Below are positions 1 to 10,486 of a stretch of DNA of 64,000 nucleotides, in pieces (position 1 is the first letter of the stretch; the number at the start of each line of letters is the position of its first letter). Source of the DNA: Mytilisepta virgata (lineage: Eukaryota > Mollusca > Bivalvia > Mytilida > Mytilidae); the NCBI GenBank assembly GCA_028015205.1, contig JAPWFG010000018.1:930001-994000 (forward strand), read 5' to 3'. The notes beneath the pieces are model-generated. The model ran no database searches. It saw only the letters and a program-made list of their open reading frames with translations, and was not told where the DNA came from. The position numbers and the translations under genes were made by a program.

Positions 1-790
1 TCATATGAAGCGGACTACATTCAAGGGATACCACTTTAAAATAAAAAGAAACAAGCCTAATCCTTTAATTTCACTTTTAGTTATATAGATGACGTTACAT
101 AACGACCCATTCCAAGACTTTCTACATCTCATCTACCCCAATGAGCTTGAAATTAAGGATATCACAGATACACCAAAGTCCGCTTCATATTTGGACTTGT
201 TTCTTGAAATAGACAATGGGGAACATTTGAAGACAAACGAGATGACTTCAACTTCCTATTGTTAACTTTCCCTTCTTGAGTAGCAATATAGCAGCGTCGC
301 CTTCATATGGGCGTCTACGTTTCTCAGCCTATCCGATTTTCAAGGGCATGCGTGAGTTACCCTGACTTTCGACAACGAGGATTACTGCTGTCACAAAAGC
401 TTTTTAACCAGCGCTTTATCAGGGATAAGTTGATGTCATCACTTAGGAAATTTCACAGTCGTCATCACGAATTGATTCAGCGCTACAGTGTTCCAACATC
501 TAAGATGATGTTGCCGTAACATTTCATGTGCCTCCACCGATTTGTGATTCCACCGGATTGACTTGTTGGTCTTCACGATGGGTGCCGTATACGGAGCAGT
601 AACTGCTGACCCTTCCGGAGCACCTGGGTTCACTCCTGGTTTTTATAGGAGTTCGTGCTGTTCATTGGTTTTTAGTTTTCAGTTTTTATTTGTTGTGTTT
701 CTCGGGTTTGTCTGTCCAATGGATTACGGTTTTTGATTTACTCTTTAGGTATATTTGTCCTCTTTTGTGCAACTTATCTTGTGTATTTTT
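1..790 (+). pseudogene. Decayed retroelement 3' end (reverse-transcriptase C-terminal remnant)
   Basis: Frames around 80-520 give a peptide path with the pattern KRDDFNFPIVNFPFL...SYGVYVSQ followed by RFSRAC...DFRQRG and a basic KLMSSLRKFHSRHHELIQRY stretch. From memory this resembles the C-terminal end of reverse-transcriptase proteins that are very common in bivalve genomes. The path changes frame (about 80-300, then 307-519) and ends at TAA 517-519. A typical 3' tail follows, reading CCTTCCGGAGCACCTGGGTT near 612. The element is truncated on the left by the window edge. Frameshifts make it non-functional. The family is inferred from remembered sequence pattern, not from a search. Confidence 0.5.
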
Positions 791-872
791 TTATATGCAT
801 GTGTAATAGATGGTAGAAATATCTTTCGACGCTCAAAACTTGGCATTAGAGTGTATGAATGTATTCACACTA

Positions 873-1284
873 TATGTACATATTATCAGGTTTTCTGCGA
901 ACGTATATCGTAAAATATCAGCCGAGAGACACAACGTGAAGGTTTTTCGGCGAGTGAGCGTAGGAAACGAGCTAAAAAGCTTCATATTGTGTCGAGCGGC
1001 TTATATTTTATAATATTTGTTTGAAGAAAACTTGATGATAAATTTATCGTATTGTTAACTAGCTATCCTAATGTAATTTCTTACTTTTCAATGGCCATCT
1101 GCCTATAACCGGATGTTTTCCTGATATATTCGGGTCAACGTTGGGTCAAACATTATGACGTCGCTGATATATTCGGGTCAGCTCATATAATGGTCGGGTC
1201 AACTCTTTACGACGTCACAGTGCCGAAATACGGGAAATTGTGAAGGCCTCAGCAGGTCGATATAGGCATGGGGAAATACGATAA
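873..1284. repeat. 412-bp dispersed repeat with internal hairpin, copy 1
   Basis: This segment is nearly identical to 4103-4515. It starts ATATGTACATATTATCAGG and ends GGGGAAATACGATAA, and outside these points the copies diverge at once. Inside lies an imperfect inverted repeat (arms about 910-947 and 974-1011). This copy's arms have more mismatches than those of copy 2. No terminal inverted repeats or clear target-site duplication were found, so the element class is open. Confidence 0.75.
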
Positions 1285-1383
1285 ATACATGTAAAAGTAT
1301 AAAACATAATTTTTTAATGTCCGACAACATAAAAGCCTTAGAAACTAGTAGAAATGTAAGATTTACTGCCAATATCTCATCAG

Positions 1384-1525
1384 TTTTGCTGCAGGTGTTC
1401 CTTGTTTTTTAGTTTTCTGTGTTTATTTGTTGTGCTTGTGGTTGTTCATTTGTCTTCCCGGATTTGTCTGTCCAATGGATTACGTTTTTTTTTATTGCTC
1501 CTGTGGTATATTTATCCTTTTTTAC
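1384..1525 (+). repeat. Second partial copy of the retroelement 3' tail
   Basis: The text around TTTTAGTTTTCTGTG, then GGATTTGTCTGTCCAATGGA and TTGCTCCTGTGGTATATTTATCC, repeats the tail seen at about 655-765. The two copies flank the 873-1284 repeat. No coding potential is visible. Confidence 0.5.
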
Positions 1526-1941
1526 AAATAATTAACCTTTCATATCATAATATGTATACGCAGATATCACATAAACATCATGGTGAACATGATAGTTTTT
1601 TTTCGGTGATCAAGTTTCAAAACCTCCATGTTGAGAGGTTTATTTGCATACTTGCAAAACATTAAATTGTAATCATTGTCGGAAATATAAAAAAAAATAA
1701 ATACTTATGGGTAATTTATTGAATATCTTGGAAATTAGGGTAGCATCGTCCAGTAAACTATATAATTATGTCACCACATCTATTTAATATTGTCCTGGAG
1801 AGATACTATATCAATAAATGTCTTACCTCATTGAGTAATATTTTGTAAAATATGCGATCAGATGATCAAATATAAAAGATGCGCGGTAAGATTCAATGAC
1901 TGGACACGGACGAAGACTGATTGCATCAAGGGATCATCATT

Positions 1942-1967
1942 AAGTCTCCCAACGAAGTGGGAGACTT
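1942..1967. repeat. Perfect 10-bp stem hairpin
   Basis: AAGTCTCCCA, a 6-nt loop, then TGGGAGACTT form a perfect inverted repeat. It lies in non-coding sequence, and the weak minus-strand frame across it (1858-2088) looks like chance. Confidence 0.6.
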
Positions 1968-2129
1968 TTAGATTTTGATTTGCAATTTTTATCGAACATT
2001 TTTTTTTCCTTCCTCTCCGATTTTGTTCGTTCGAGTTCTCAATAACCGTCAGAGAAATGGATCTGAGATTTCCATGATGAAAGACCAATGTTTCTAGATG
2101 TGCCTAATACCATTCATTTTTCGATGGGG

Positions 2130-2700
2130 GTTACTGAGACGTATAATGAGCAGTTCTAAAAGGCTCGCTTCCCCAGGGGGTTATTACCACTCCCATCAAA
2201 TCAATATTGTTCCATTATCTCATAAACCTTTAAAATCCCCACCGCTAAACCATATATTTTCTTGTTCTCCATGGTAAGACGCACCAAATGACACATACCT
2301 CGCTTCCCAAGGGTGTTATCATTCCCAATCAAAAAAAAAATAAATTTCAATTAACTCGTAAAATTTTGACCGACAAGGAAGAAACGGCATTATAGTGGCG
2401 CTGACAGCGATGCGACTCCTCTTTAAATGATACATACCTCAATGGGCCTTATTCTCGCCTCCTTAAGCCAATTATCTTGAATTATATAAAATTAAAATTC
2501 CCGCCCCCTCGAATCATTGAAAAGCATTGAAATCTCTGCCCCTTAATCATATATTTTCTTTTCCCCCATGATAATACAAGCATATTGATGAAAACCTAAC
2601 ACTCCCACCAAAAAAAATGGGTCATCCTCGCCCCTCAAATCAATAATTTTTAATAATTTCAAAATCCGTAAAAATGTTTATCCCTTTAACAGGTTTTAAT
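2130..2700. repeat. Degenerate tandem repeat, about 140-bp period
   Basis: Phrases such as CTCGCTTCCCCAGGGGGTTA (about 2165), CTCGCTTCCCAAGGGTGTTA (about 2302) and later CCTTATTCTCGCCTCC (about 2447) recur with similar A/T spacers. This suggests about four heavily diverged units. No gene is seen from 1526 to 3345 apart from this repeat and the hairpin at 1942. Confidence 0.4.
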
Positions 2701-3344
2701 ACGCAATGTTCAAATCTCATAAACCATTTAAATATTGATACAAGGAAGACATCAATGTATCAGACATAATATGTAATAATAGATATTTCATTTGCATGGG
2801 CATAAACTAAAAATTTCGTGTTGTGTTGCAATGTATTGTTTTATATAAATATGTTTCAAATTACACTGACTTGGTGTTCGGAGGACTTATCACGGCAGGT
2901 TAAAAGTCTTATTATATTATTATTTAAAGAAACTGAAAGCATTTTATTACACCATACAATAAAATCAGTTCTCGTAAACGGTTCAGAAATATTGGGATAT
3001 ATATCTCGCGACAATGCAGCATGTCGACAAGCAAAGATTGATCAAGTGTGACATTGTATGACTGTAAAACTCGGGTCACAAAATATACCCATATCCCGAT
3101 TTTCAAGTAACCTCTCCATTAAGTATGCATAAACTTTATAAGAACAATTCCCCATTTCAGTCTCTGAAAAACATATCTTTTGAATGCAATGTAAGGCATT
3201 CGAGATATCAGTTACTTCGTTGTGGAGACTTCGTTACAGTTCACTGTTACAGTTATTACTCGTTTCATAATTGATTTTGTTCTCAAAATGTATGTAAGGA
3301 ATTTGAGTTATCCTTCTTGGGTCAGTGTTATCTCATGTTTATGA

Positions 3345-3395
3345 AGAAGAAGATTTTATTAGCCAATTAATGGGCCCATGTAGGGCATAGTTACA
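3345..3395 (-). mobile_element. LINE-type 3' tail fragment, reversed
   Basis: GAAGAAGAAGATTTTATTAG followed by CCAATTAATGGGCCCATGTA reads on the minus strand as a 'gggcccat...aataaaat' tail ending in a short (TTC)n run. This matches the style of the LINE tails at about 12600 and 38760. No open reading frame survives. Confidence 0.35.
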
Positions 3396-3629
3396 GTACA
3401 AAACAAATATGATTGAGTTACATATATAAAACAAACATGTATGACAAATGTATGGTATATAATATAACCATGTAAATGTTGCTTAAGTTAACAACTACAA
3501 ATAAGTGAATTGTATAAGTATAATAAAAATACCAGTTCGGAACAGTGTCTCAGGCATACATCATTAATGTAAAAAGATAAATATTTTGGTCAGTTGTTAA
3601 ACTAACCTGGCAGGTTGTATACTGGTCAG

Positions 3630-4015
3630 ACAGGTTATAGTTACATTGACATTTTTGCAAAAAAAGGGGTGATCAAAATTTCTATCCTCAACTACTCCAT
3701 AACCGCTCAAAGGAATTTAATGAAACTTTCTCTGTGCATTAATCTTCATGCACTGGTGTGCATATTAATTTCATTTTTAGAAAATTTTAATTTTTTTGGG
3801 TAAACATCGATATTTTTGCCAAAAAAAGGTGGGGTCAAAACTACTATCCTCAACTACTCCATAACCGGTCAAAGGAATTTAATGAAACTTTCTCTGTGCA
3901 TTAACCTTAATGCAAAGGTGTGCATATATATTTCATTTTTAGAAAATTTTAATATCTTTTGTAAAAATTGACGTCCGCAGGCGACACATGTCTTCCTTCG
4001 AAGACTCACACATTT
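3630..4015. repeat. Dispersed repeat family D, two tandem units
   Basis: Two units of about 175 bp share CCTCAACTACTCCATAACCG, TGAAACTTTCTCTGTGCATT and TTTCATTTTTAGAAAATTTT. The block ends GCAGGCGACACATGTCTTCC followed by TCACACATTTTT. A related copy lies at 26885-27310, so this is a dispersed family. No coding potential is seen. Confidence 0.6.
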
Positions 4016-4102
4016 TTTACTAGTAAGAGTGTCATTTATACAAAAGTACCATATTGAGTTCTTTTTTCTCTTTTATAAAGATATTGTTGAATCAGTCATC
4101 AG

Positions 4103-4515
4103 ATATGTACATATTATCAGGTTTTCTGCAAACGTATATCGTAAAATATCAGCCGCGAGACACAATGTGAAGCTTTTTCGGCGAGTGAGCGTAGCGAACG
4201 AGCTAAAAAGCTTCATATTGTGTCGAGCGGCTTATATTTTACAATATTTGTTTGAAGAAAACTTGGTGATAAATTTATCGTATTGTTAACTAGCAATCTT
4301 AATGGAGTTTCTTACTTTTCAATGGCCATCTGCCTATAACCGGATGTTTTCCTGATATATTCGGGTCAACGTTGGGTCAAACATTATGACGTCGCTGATA
4401 TATTCGGGTCAGCTCATATTAGGGTCCGGTCAACTCTTTACGACGTCACAGTGCCGAAATACGGGAAATTGTGAAGGCCTCAGCAGGTCGATATAGGCAT
4501 GGGGAAATACGATAA
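4103..4515. repeat. 412-bp dispersed repeat with internal hairpin, copy 2
   Basis: This is the counterpart of 873-1284. It carries a strong hairpin: left arm 4141-4178 pairs with right arm 4205-4242 (38 nt, four mismatches by hand alignment) around a 26-nt loop. The copy is better paired than copy 1. Downstream it contains several 'gatatattcgggtcA' phrases. Confidence 0.75.
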
Positions 4516-6595
4516 TGTGAAATAGTGTTCATTCAGTTATCAGATCGAGGCGATAAAGTCTCATTAGGGTGTTAATACCACCAAACATAACCTGCATTAT
4601 GATCCTTTTCACCACGTTTTGGAAATTGTATTTTATCAAGGTATGCATCAAAAGGTTAGTACAGTGAAATTACCGCGCAATGCTATTTCACCATAGGGGG
4701 CGACCCTTCCCCCTGCCCCCCCTTTTCTCAATTTATTTATATTTTCCGATGCGAATTTCACCTGTACGGAAATATGATTTATTAGATTAGTATATGCACG
4801 TAAGTTTTCATTATACATTAATAATACATTCCCATTGATATTGTTGGTGAAAAATGAGGCTGGAAAAAAATACGCGGGGTGAATATTCATTTTGAGTGTT
4901 GATAAATCAAATTTAGTAAAGTTCCCATTCTATTTTTAGATCATATTGGGTTGTATTTTGATATCAAAACATCGGAAAAAGATAGCGAAGCTACAGAACA
5001 CTGGACAAAGCTATAGAACACTGGGCAAGCAATAGAACACTGGGGGAGTTTGGCTAGATCAAGATCTAAAGACAAGGTGAATAAGTGACAACACTAACAT
5101 AGCAATCAAATACTACAATGACACAACCAAAGGCGTAAAAACATATCTTACAAAATAGCATTAGAAAATGATAGCACAAATAGCAGAGAACTTGTTAACT
5201 TCACAAAAAATGTGACATAAGGAGTGAAAGGTTAACATGTCCTGCTCCGTTTTAACAGTACCTGTCTCAGTTCATGCGAGGGAATTCCGGAATTTTAGCT
5301 TATAACTTAGTCAGTGAGTAGGAATGAAAAACTTTTCCATTGGGCCTCATAACAAAATATTTTTACGGAACTTAAAAATATAGACGTCTGATGTGCGATT
5401 CTAAAATTTCATGAACAATGGCCCATTTTACACTTTATTCATTTCTGCACTGTATGTAAATGCACAACAATGTTAAAGAATTAGAAAGTAAAGCATGGGG
5501 TTGCTTAATGTTGTATCATTTACACATGGTCTGAGTCTTTATATTCCAATATTTTATACCTAACGATACCGATACCTCAAATCTATAACCCCATGAATTT
5601 CTATCTTAATAGGATAATTACGCGATTTTTGCTGATTTGAGTTGTCTAATATGTATCAGACATTAGTTTATCTGTTCAATTTCTCTTACGATTAATATGC
5701 TGCAATGCATATTTTGAATAAAACTCTTCGTACCATTTGCGAACAGACTTACTGGTGTCCCTCGTGCATAGCTCTGTCCTTAGAAGGTTTTGGCTTTACC
5801 CGTTTTGGTCATTTTGGTATTTTTGGAATGTTGTTTTGGTTTTAAAATTTTAGGCCTTGATCACAATTGATGAGTCATAAATCGACGAAATGTGCACATC
5901 TTGGTATCAACGATATGTATTTCATGATACCACTGAGTCGATTCCACTGCTGGTGTACTCGAAGTCCCCGATGATAACATGTGAATTTTATGCATGAGAA
6001 AACACACCTGTGACACATGCGTTTTTAGGTTCATGTGTGACGTAAGTGTGGCATTTTTGCCTGTAAAGAGTATCTCTCTCGTGCATAGCTTCGTCCTTAA
6101 ATGATATTGGCTTAACCCCTTTAAATTTTTGGGATTTTTGAATTTTATACATATTGATCGTATAAGAATTGTATGGTTCTATGTGAATACATTTGTATTT
6201 GTATCAGTCATGTCAGTGAAATCGGATTCTTTAAAATTAAATTAACGTTGGTGACCTTTCTACAGAATATTACAAAATTAGCAAAATTGTCTCTAAGTGT
6301 CCACGTCCATGTAGTTTATAACATTTAAATATTCATTTACATTCATAATTGCAAATATATGAATATATTACATTGTATGTAGTGAAATACCGGGATTTCC
6401 GAGTGAAATCAAATCCGATAATTCACCCCCAGTGAAATCGAAAGTCATATTTCACTCTAGGAAGTGACGTAACAATAGCCGTCGCCAACTATGTTGCTAT
6501 ACAACCGTCGTCGCGTAGTCACATAAAAACATAATCCCTTGTATTTTCTTGTTGAATTTTATGAATACACGGAATATGTCAATGTAATAAACAGA
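4516..6595. other. Gene-poor AT-rich stretch
   Basis: No gene is recognised. Short imperfect repeats are present: GAACACTGG three times at 4995-5042, and a 'CTCGTGCATAGCTcTGTCCTTA...GGCTTtACCC' phrase at about 5761 and again at about 6080. A diverged relative of that phrase is at about 16770 in a CCT5 intron. Open frames here are short and have no recognisable motifs. Confidence 0.5.
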
Positions 6596-6718
6596 ATAAC
6601 TAATTTCGAAATTCGAATACCAAAAATCTACAACTCGTGACCGGAAACACTAATAATTCATGTGTTGTTCGGTAACTCGTTGTAGATTTTTAGGTATTCG
6701 CATTTCAAGATTAGTTAT
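6596..6718. mobile_element. Foldback element with 51-nt arms, copy 1
   Basis: The left arm (6596-6646) begins ATAACTAATTTCGAAATTCG. It is the imperfect reverse complement of the right arm (6668-6718), which ends TTTCAAGATTAGTTAT. About 21 nt separate them. Hand alignment gives roughly 85% pairing with two single-base gaps. A decayed relative is at 9419-9540. The structure fits a short foldback or MITE-like element. No target duplication was identified. Confidence 0.6.
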
Positions 6719-8700
6719 ACTATAAATATTCATGTTACTGAGTACCTTTCTGTAAAGCATACATGCAATTGGGTTCCATTATTTACCGCAATTCATATTT
6801 AAAAGGAAAATTATTAATGATAATCAAACATAAGGGTGATTACAAATTTTTGAAAGATACAAGATTAAAACTGACATACTTAAATTTCTTTAGATAAGTT
6901 TACTTTCTGCTAATGTAAATTTGACAAAATATCAATAGGAAAATTGAAAACGGTTAGTTCCTTCGGTATCGAAACCAAAAGATTGTTGTTTTGTAAGTTT
7001 AAGATGTTGCTAACATTGACCAATATTGAACCGATGCTCATTCTTATAATTTTAATGTCTAATTTCAAACACATTTCCACAAGAAAATTAAGGGTTCTTG
7101 GTTTTTCATTTCATAAAAAAATTATTGTCAAAATAACAAATAATGATAAAGTAAGAAAAAAATGGATGGATGGATGAATTATTGTTTAACTTCCAGTGGC
7201 AGCCAGGTGCATATCAGAACGAGAACATGTTGATGAAAAAAAATGGAAACAGTTATGGGTGAATCTTGGCATCTTGGGAACTACTGGTAAAATTAGAGAA
7301 TTTCTTTAATTCAATACAAATCTAACAATAAAATTAAGTACAAACCGCAATAATTTCCAACGGGACTTTTTAAAATAATTCACTTCTCTTCATGATAAAA
7401 TATCACATGTTTCATAATGCACTGCTAAAATTACAATTCTATGAACGAAAAAAACTTTACACTGACTTAGCATGCATATTGTAAGAAAACAGCATGATTG
7501 CACTTAAAAAATTAATAAAATTTCTAAAAACAAAAACATAACAATACCTGACAGAGGAATATATAAAAATGTGCAAAAACATCCCGAAACGAAAAACTTA
7601 CGGTCAGAAAACTATGTCCATTCTAAACGGCTTCCTATTCATGGATCATCAATTTTTAATAAAACCTATAGTCTTAACATTATTTTCAAGTCCAAAAATA
7701 AACATATTCCTCCTGATATCTCATGCAGATATATAGTCCAAGATTCTTCTCAACTCACAGTTCAAACGGATCCAGCAAATTTGAAAAACAGGCAATTTGA
7801 AGTCAGAGAAGAATCTTGAAGATTCAGAATATTATAGATGTAAATATAGACTCTGATAAAGCAATCTAAGATCCCTGACAATACAATTACAACATACACT
7901 GTATTTTGAGCATGAGTATATGAACACATACAGAATGATAGTAAAGCTATATGCATATATGCAGTTCTTAAAATAATGTGAACTCTCTGTTGGTCAAATT
8001 CATCTCGTTAACAAACCTGTAAAAGAAGAAATAAAGCTTTTGGTAATTCATGATCTAGCGCAATAAATAAGCTGTCAAACGGATAGAAAACTGGATTTTC
8101 TGTTCATCATTCGTACATCGGCAACCAAATAAAATTACGTTTCCTGTGGAAAGTCTCTTTGTAATTTAAAGTTGTGTTGTTGGATTTGTGTCTCCCATGA
8201 ACTGACATGTTGTAATTCTTGGCTGTGTTTGTCAAACCTATTTTATTTTGTGGTTGCACAATAAATCTTGTTGTTGTTGTTGTTGTTGTTTTTTTATAAG
8301 TAACTATAGATACAAAACTGACATATTCTTGATAAGAAACCATTAATTGACCTGACAAACTTTTAAGCAAGGGAACAACACGTTTTGCCTTTTACAGTGA
8401 AAATCTTCGTCGCGTGTGTGCAACTGAAGTAATTAACTATTTCAAGCAATATATCTGTGAAGTGATATATTTGGCTGTAGCGCATCAGTGATTTTTTTAA
8501 TCTATACGATGTAAACTGTTTTCTGATGGATCCAGTCTCATTGTCGTATACACTTAATATCGTTTTAGTTTCAAGTATTTACAGAGATGACTTAAAACTG
8601 TTTTAATATTACTTTGCAAATGGCAAAAATCCAGGATTTCCGAGTGAACGAAAATACGTATACACATGCTGTATTAAGTTAACATGTGAGTAATAAAAAC
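6719..8700. other. Gene-poor stretch with one SINE tail
   Basis: No gene is recognised. The only clear feature is the (ATGG)n-tailed SINE fragment at 7160-7240. A short (TTG)n run lies at about 8270-8290. Confidence 0.5.
7160..7240 (-). mobile_element. Truncated SINE 3' end
   Basis: ATGGATGGATGGATGAATTA, then TTGTTTAACTTCCAGTGGCA and CAGAACGAGAACATGTTGAT match the tail end of the minus-strand SINEs at 8965-9320 and 9990-10352. Only the 3' part is kept. Confidence 0.6.
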
Positions 8701-8706
8701 TGTTCG

Positions 8707-8937
8707 CCTTTACACTCTTGAGGTAGTTCGTCATTAATACTAATGATCACTGAGGTTGTGAGTTCGAATCTCACCTGTGGTGGGGTGTGTTCGACTCCGA
8801 TCTTAATTGATAAGGACTGCCAATTTTCCGACCCAAGGTCGGTGGTTCTCTCCGGGTATTCCGGCTTCCTCCACCAATAAAAACTGATCGCCCCTAAATA
8901 CCAAAATGTTCTGAAAACGGCGTAAAACCCCAACTAG
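8707..8937 (+). mobile_element. tRNA-derived SINE, type 1, copy 1
   Basis: A tRNA-like head is visible, with a B-box region GTGAGTTCGAATCTCACC at about 8758-8775. The body contains GGTTCTCTCCGGGTATTCCG and ends AAAACGGCGTAAAACCCCAA followed by an A-rich tail. A second copy is at 15794-16035. The short reading frame on the minus strand here is a by-product of the SINE. Confidence 0.75.
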
Positions 8938-8964
8938 ACAAACAAACAATCTTACACTCATGAA

Positions 8965-9320
8965 AGCATGGATAGATGGATTATTGTTTAACGTCCAGTG
9001 GCAACCATTAGGTGCATAGCAGGACGAGAAGATGTTGATATGATATGATATGAATATGACCCCTGCTTTGTACTAGACCGCCAAGCTGAGGCGTATTTTT
9101 ATCGTGCTAGTTCAAGATGTAAATGTTCGCAGCAAGACATATACTCCACTCGGAAACATGTTACAGACTGCGAGCTGACCAGTTCTTTTCTCTTACTCCT
9201 ATATGCCACGTGCTTGATGGAGAAGCAGCAAATACCAATTTTAATGTCTTTGGTTTTGACCTTTCGCACTCAAGGCGAGCACGCTACCACGGTGGTCTCT
9301 TACACTTATGAAAGTGAAAT
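8965..9320 (-). mobile_element. tRNA-derived SINE, type 2, copy 1
   Basis: Read on the minus strand, the element starts at about 9320 with a tRNA-like head (GTAGCGTGCTCGCCTTGAGT, A-box region) and ends at about 8965 in a (ATCC)-type tail before GCATGGATAGATGGATTATT. The central body TAGGTGCATAGCAGGACGAG is shared with the copy at 9990-10352. The B-box region is degraded in this copy. Confidence 0.65.
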
Positions 9321-9418
9321 TGCCAAAGACGTTGCTACATAAATTTTTCTCATACATGCATTTTGTTATTAAATCTTTTCATTTTAAATTTTTGACAATG
9401 TGTAATATAAAATACCTG

Positions 9419-9540
9419 ATGAAATTCGAATATACCAAAAATCTTCACCTCTTGATCAAATAGTACTTATATTACTACCGTAATGCTAAGGTACATTAAT
9501 AGGTATTTAAATTTCAAGATTAGTTATACTTTACTTAATT
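9419..9540. mobile_element. Decayed foldback element, copy 2
   Basis: GAAATTCGAATATACCAAAA at the left and GGTATTTAAATTTCAAGATTAGTTATAC at the right (about 9502-9529) correspond to the arms of the 6596-6718 element. The middle has diverged and the pairing is much weaker. Confidence 0.4.
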
Positions 9541-9989
9541 TCAAAATTTGAAATTCGATCTATGCATTTTGTGTCAATGTATGTTTTGTTCTCATGTGCT
9601 TTCTTTATAATACAGTATATTTTCAAGTGTTTAGGCGTCCCTTTAATTTCCACAAATTAAATTTAAATAGTAGAATACATTATACACTTGTGCATGAAAA
9701 ATCATTGAAATATACAATAGATTAAGTTACTATCTCAATTACTTCATTCTATGGGCGTAATTATGTCATATTTAGTTTCTGTAAATTCAAAAATTGAAAG
9801 ATTAAACTATGAATTTTCGAATTCTCTACACGGCAATTTTAACAGGTTAAAAATTAACATGTATTGTCATATATCATAGTGGTTTGCTGTACTTAGGCGT
9901 TTGTTGTTAGTTTGGTTTTTTACACCCACATTTCCTCAGTTTTTTGTGGTAGGAATGGATAGTATAGCCCATCATTTTAATAATAATAG

Positions 9990-10352
9990 AAACATGGATG
10001 GATTGATGAATTATTGTTTAAATCCAGTGGCAGCCAGGTGTATATCAGGACGAGAACATGTTGATATGATAATGAATATGATCCCTGCTTTGTACTAGAG
10101 CGACACACTGAGACGGATTTTTAACGTGCTAGCTCACGAGGTAACTGCCTGCAGGAAGACATATCACCCCACTCGGACACATTATACTGACTCTGAACCG
10201 ACTAGTCGATCTTTGCTCTTATTCCTTGGTGTCGCGTGCTTGGCGAAGAAACAGCAAATACCAATTTTAATGCCTTTGATTTGACCCGGCCGCAGATCGA
10301 ACACGCGACCTTCCGCACTCAAGCGAGCACGCTATCACGAGACCACCGAGGA
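9990..10352 (-). mobile_element. tRNA-derived SINE, type 2, copy 2
   Basis: On the minus strand the head contains GGTGGTCTCGTGATAGCGTG then CTCGCTTGAGTGCGG (A box). The B box is GGTCGCGTGTTCGATCTGCG at about 10290-10310. The tail, at about 9990, is ATCC-rich. It lies about 135 bp beyond the stop codon of SPMIP11 on the same strand. It is the best-preserved copy of this type in the window. Confidence 0.7.
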
Positions 10353-10486
10353 GGTTTTAATAGAAACAAGTGCTTATGTAAACATGATGTAAATTACAAA
10401 TACTTTCATTCAATAATTTTTTGTAATACAGTGATATTCAAAACGCCCTAACAAAATATGAATAATCCCTGGTCTGCTGATGTTTG

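Noticed and set aside
8750..8780. Functional tRNA gene
   Set aside because: Only the B-box part is well kept. The cloverleaf cannot be completed and a SINE body follows.
8679..8933. 84-codon minus-strand frame
   Set aside because: It lies wholly within the antisense strand of a tRNA-derived SINE.
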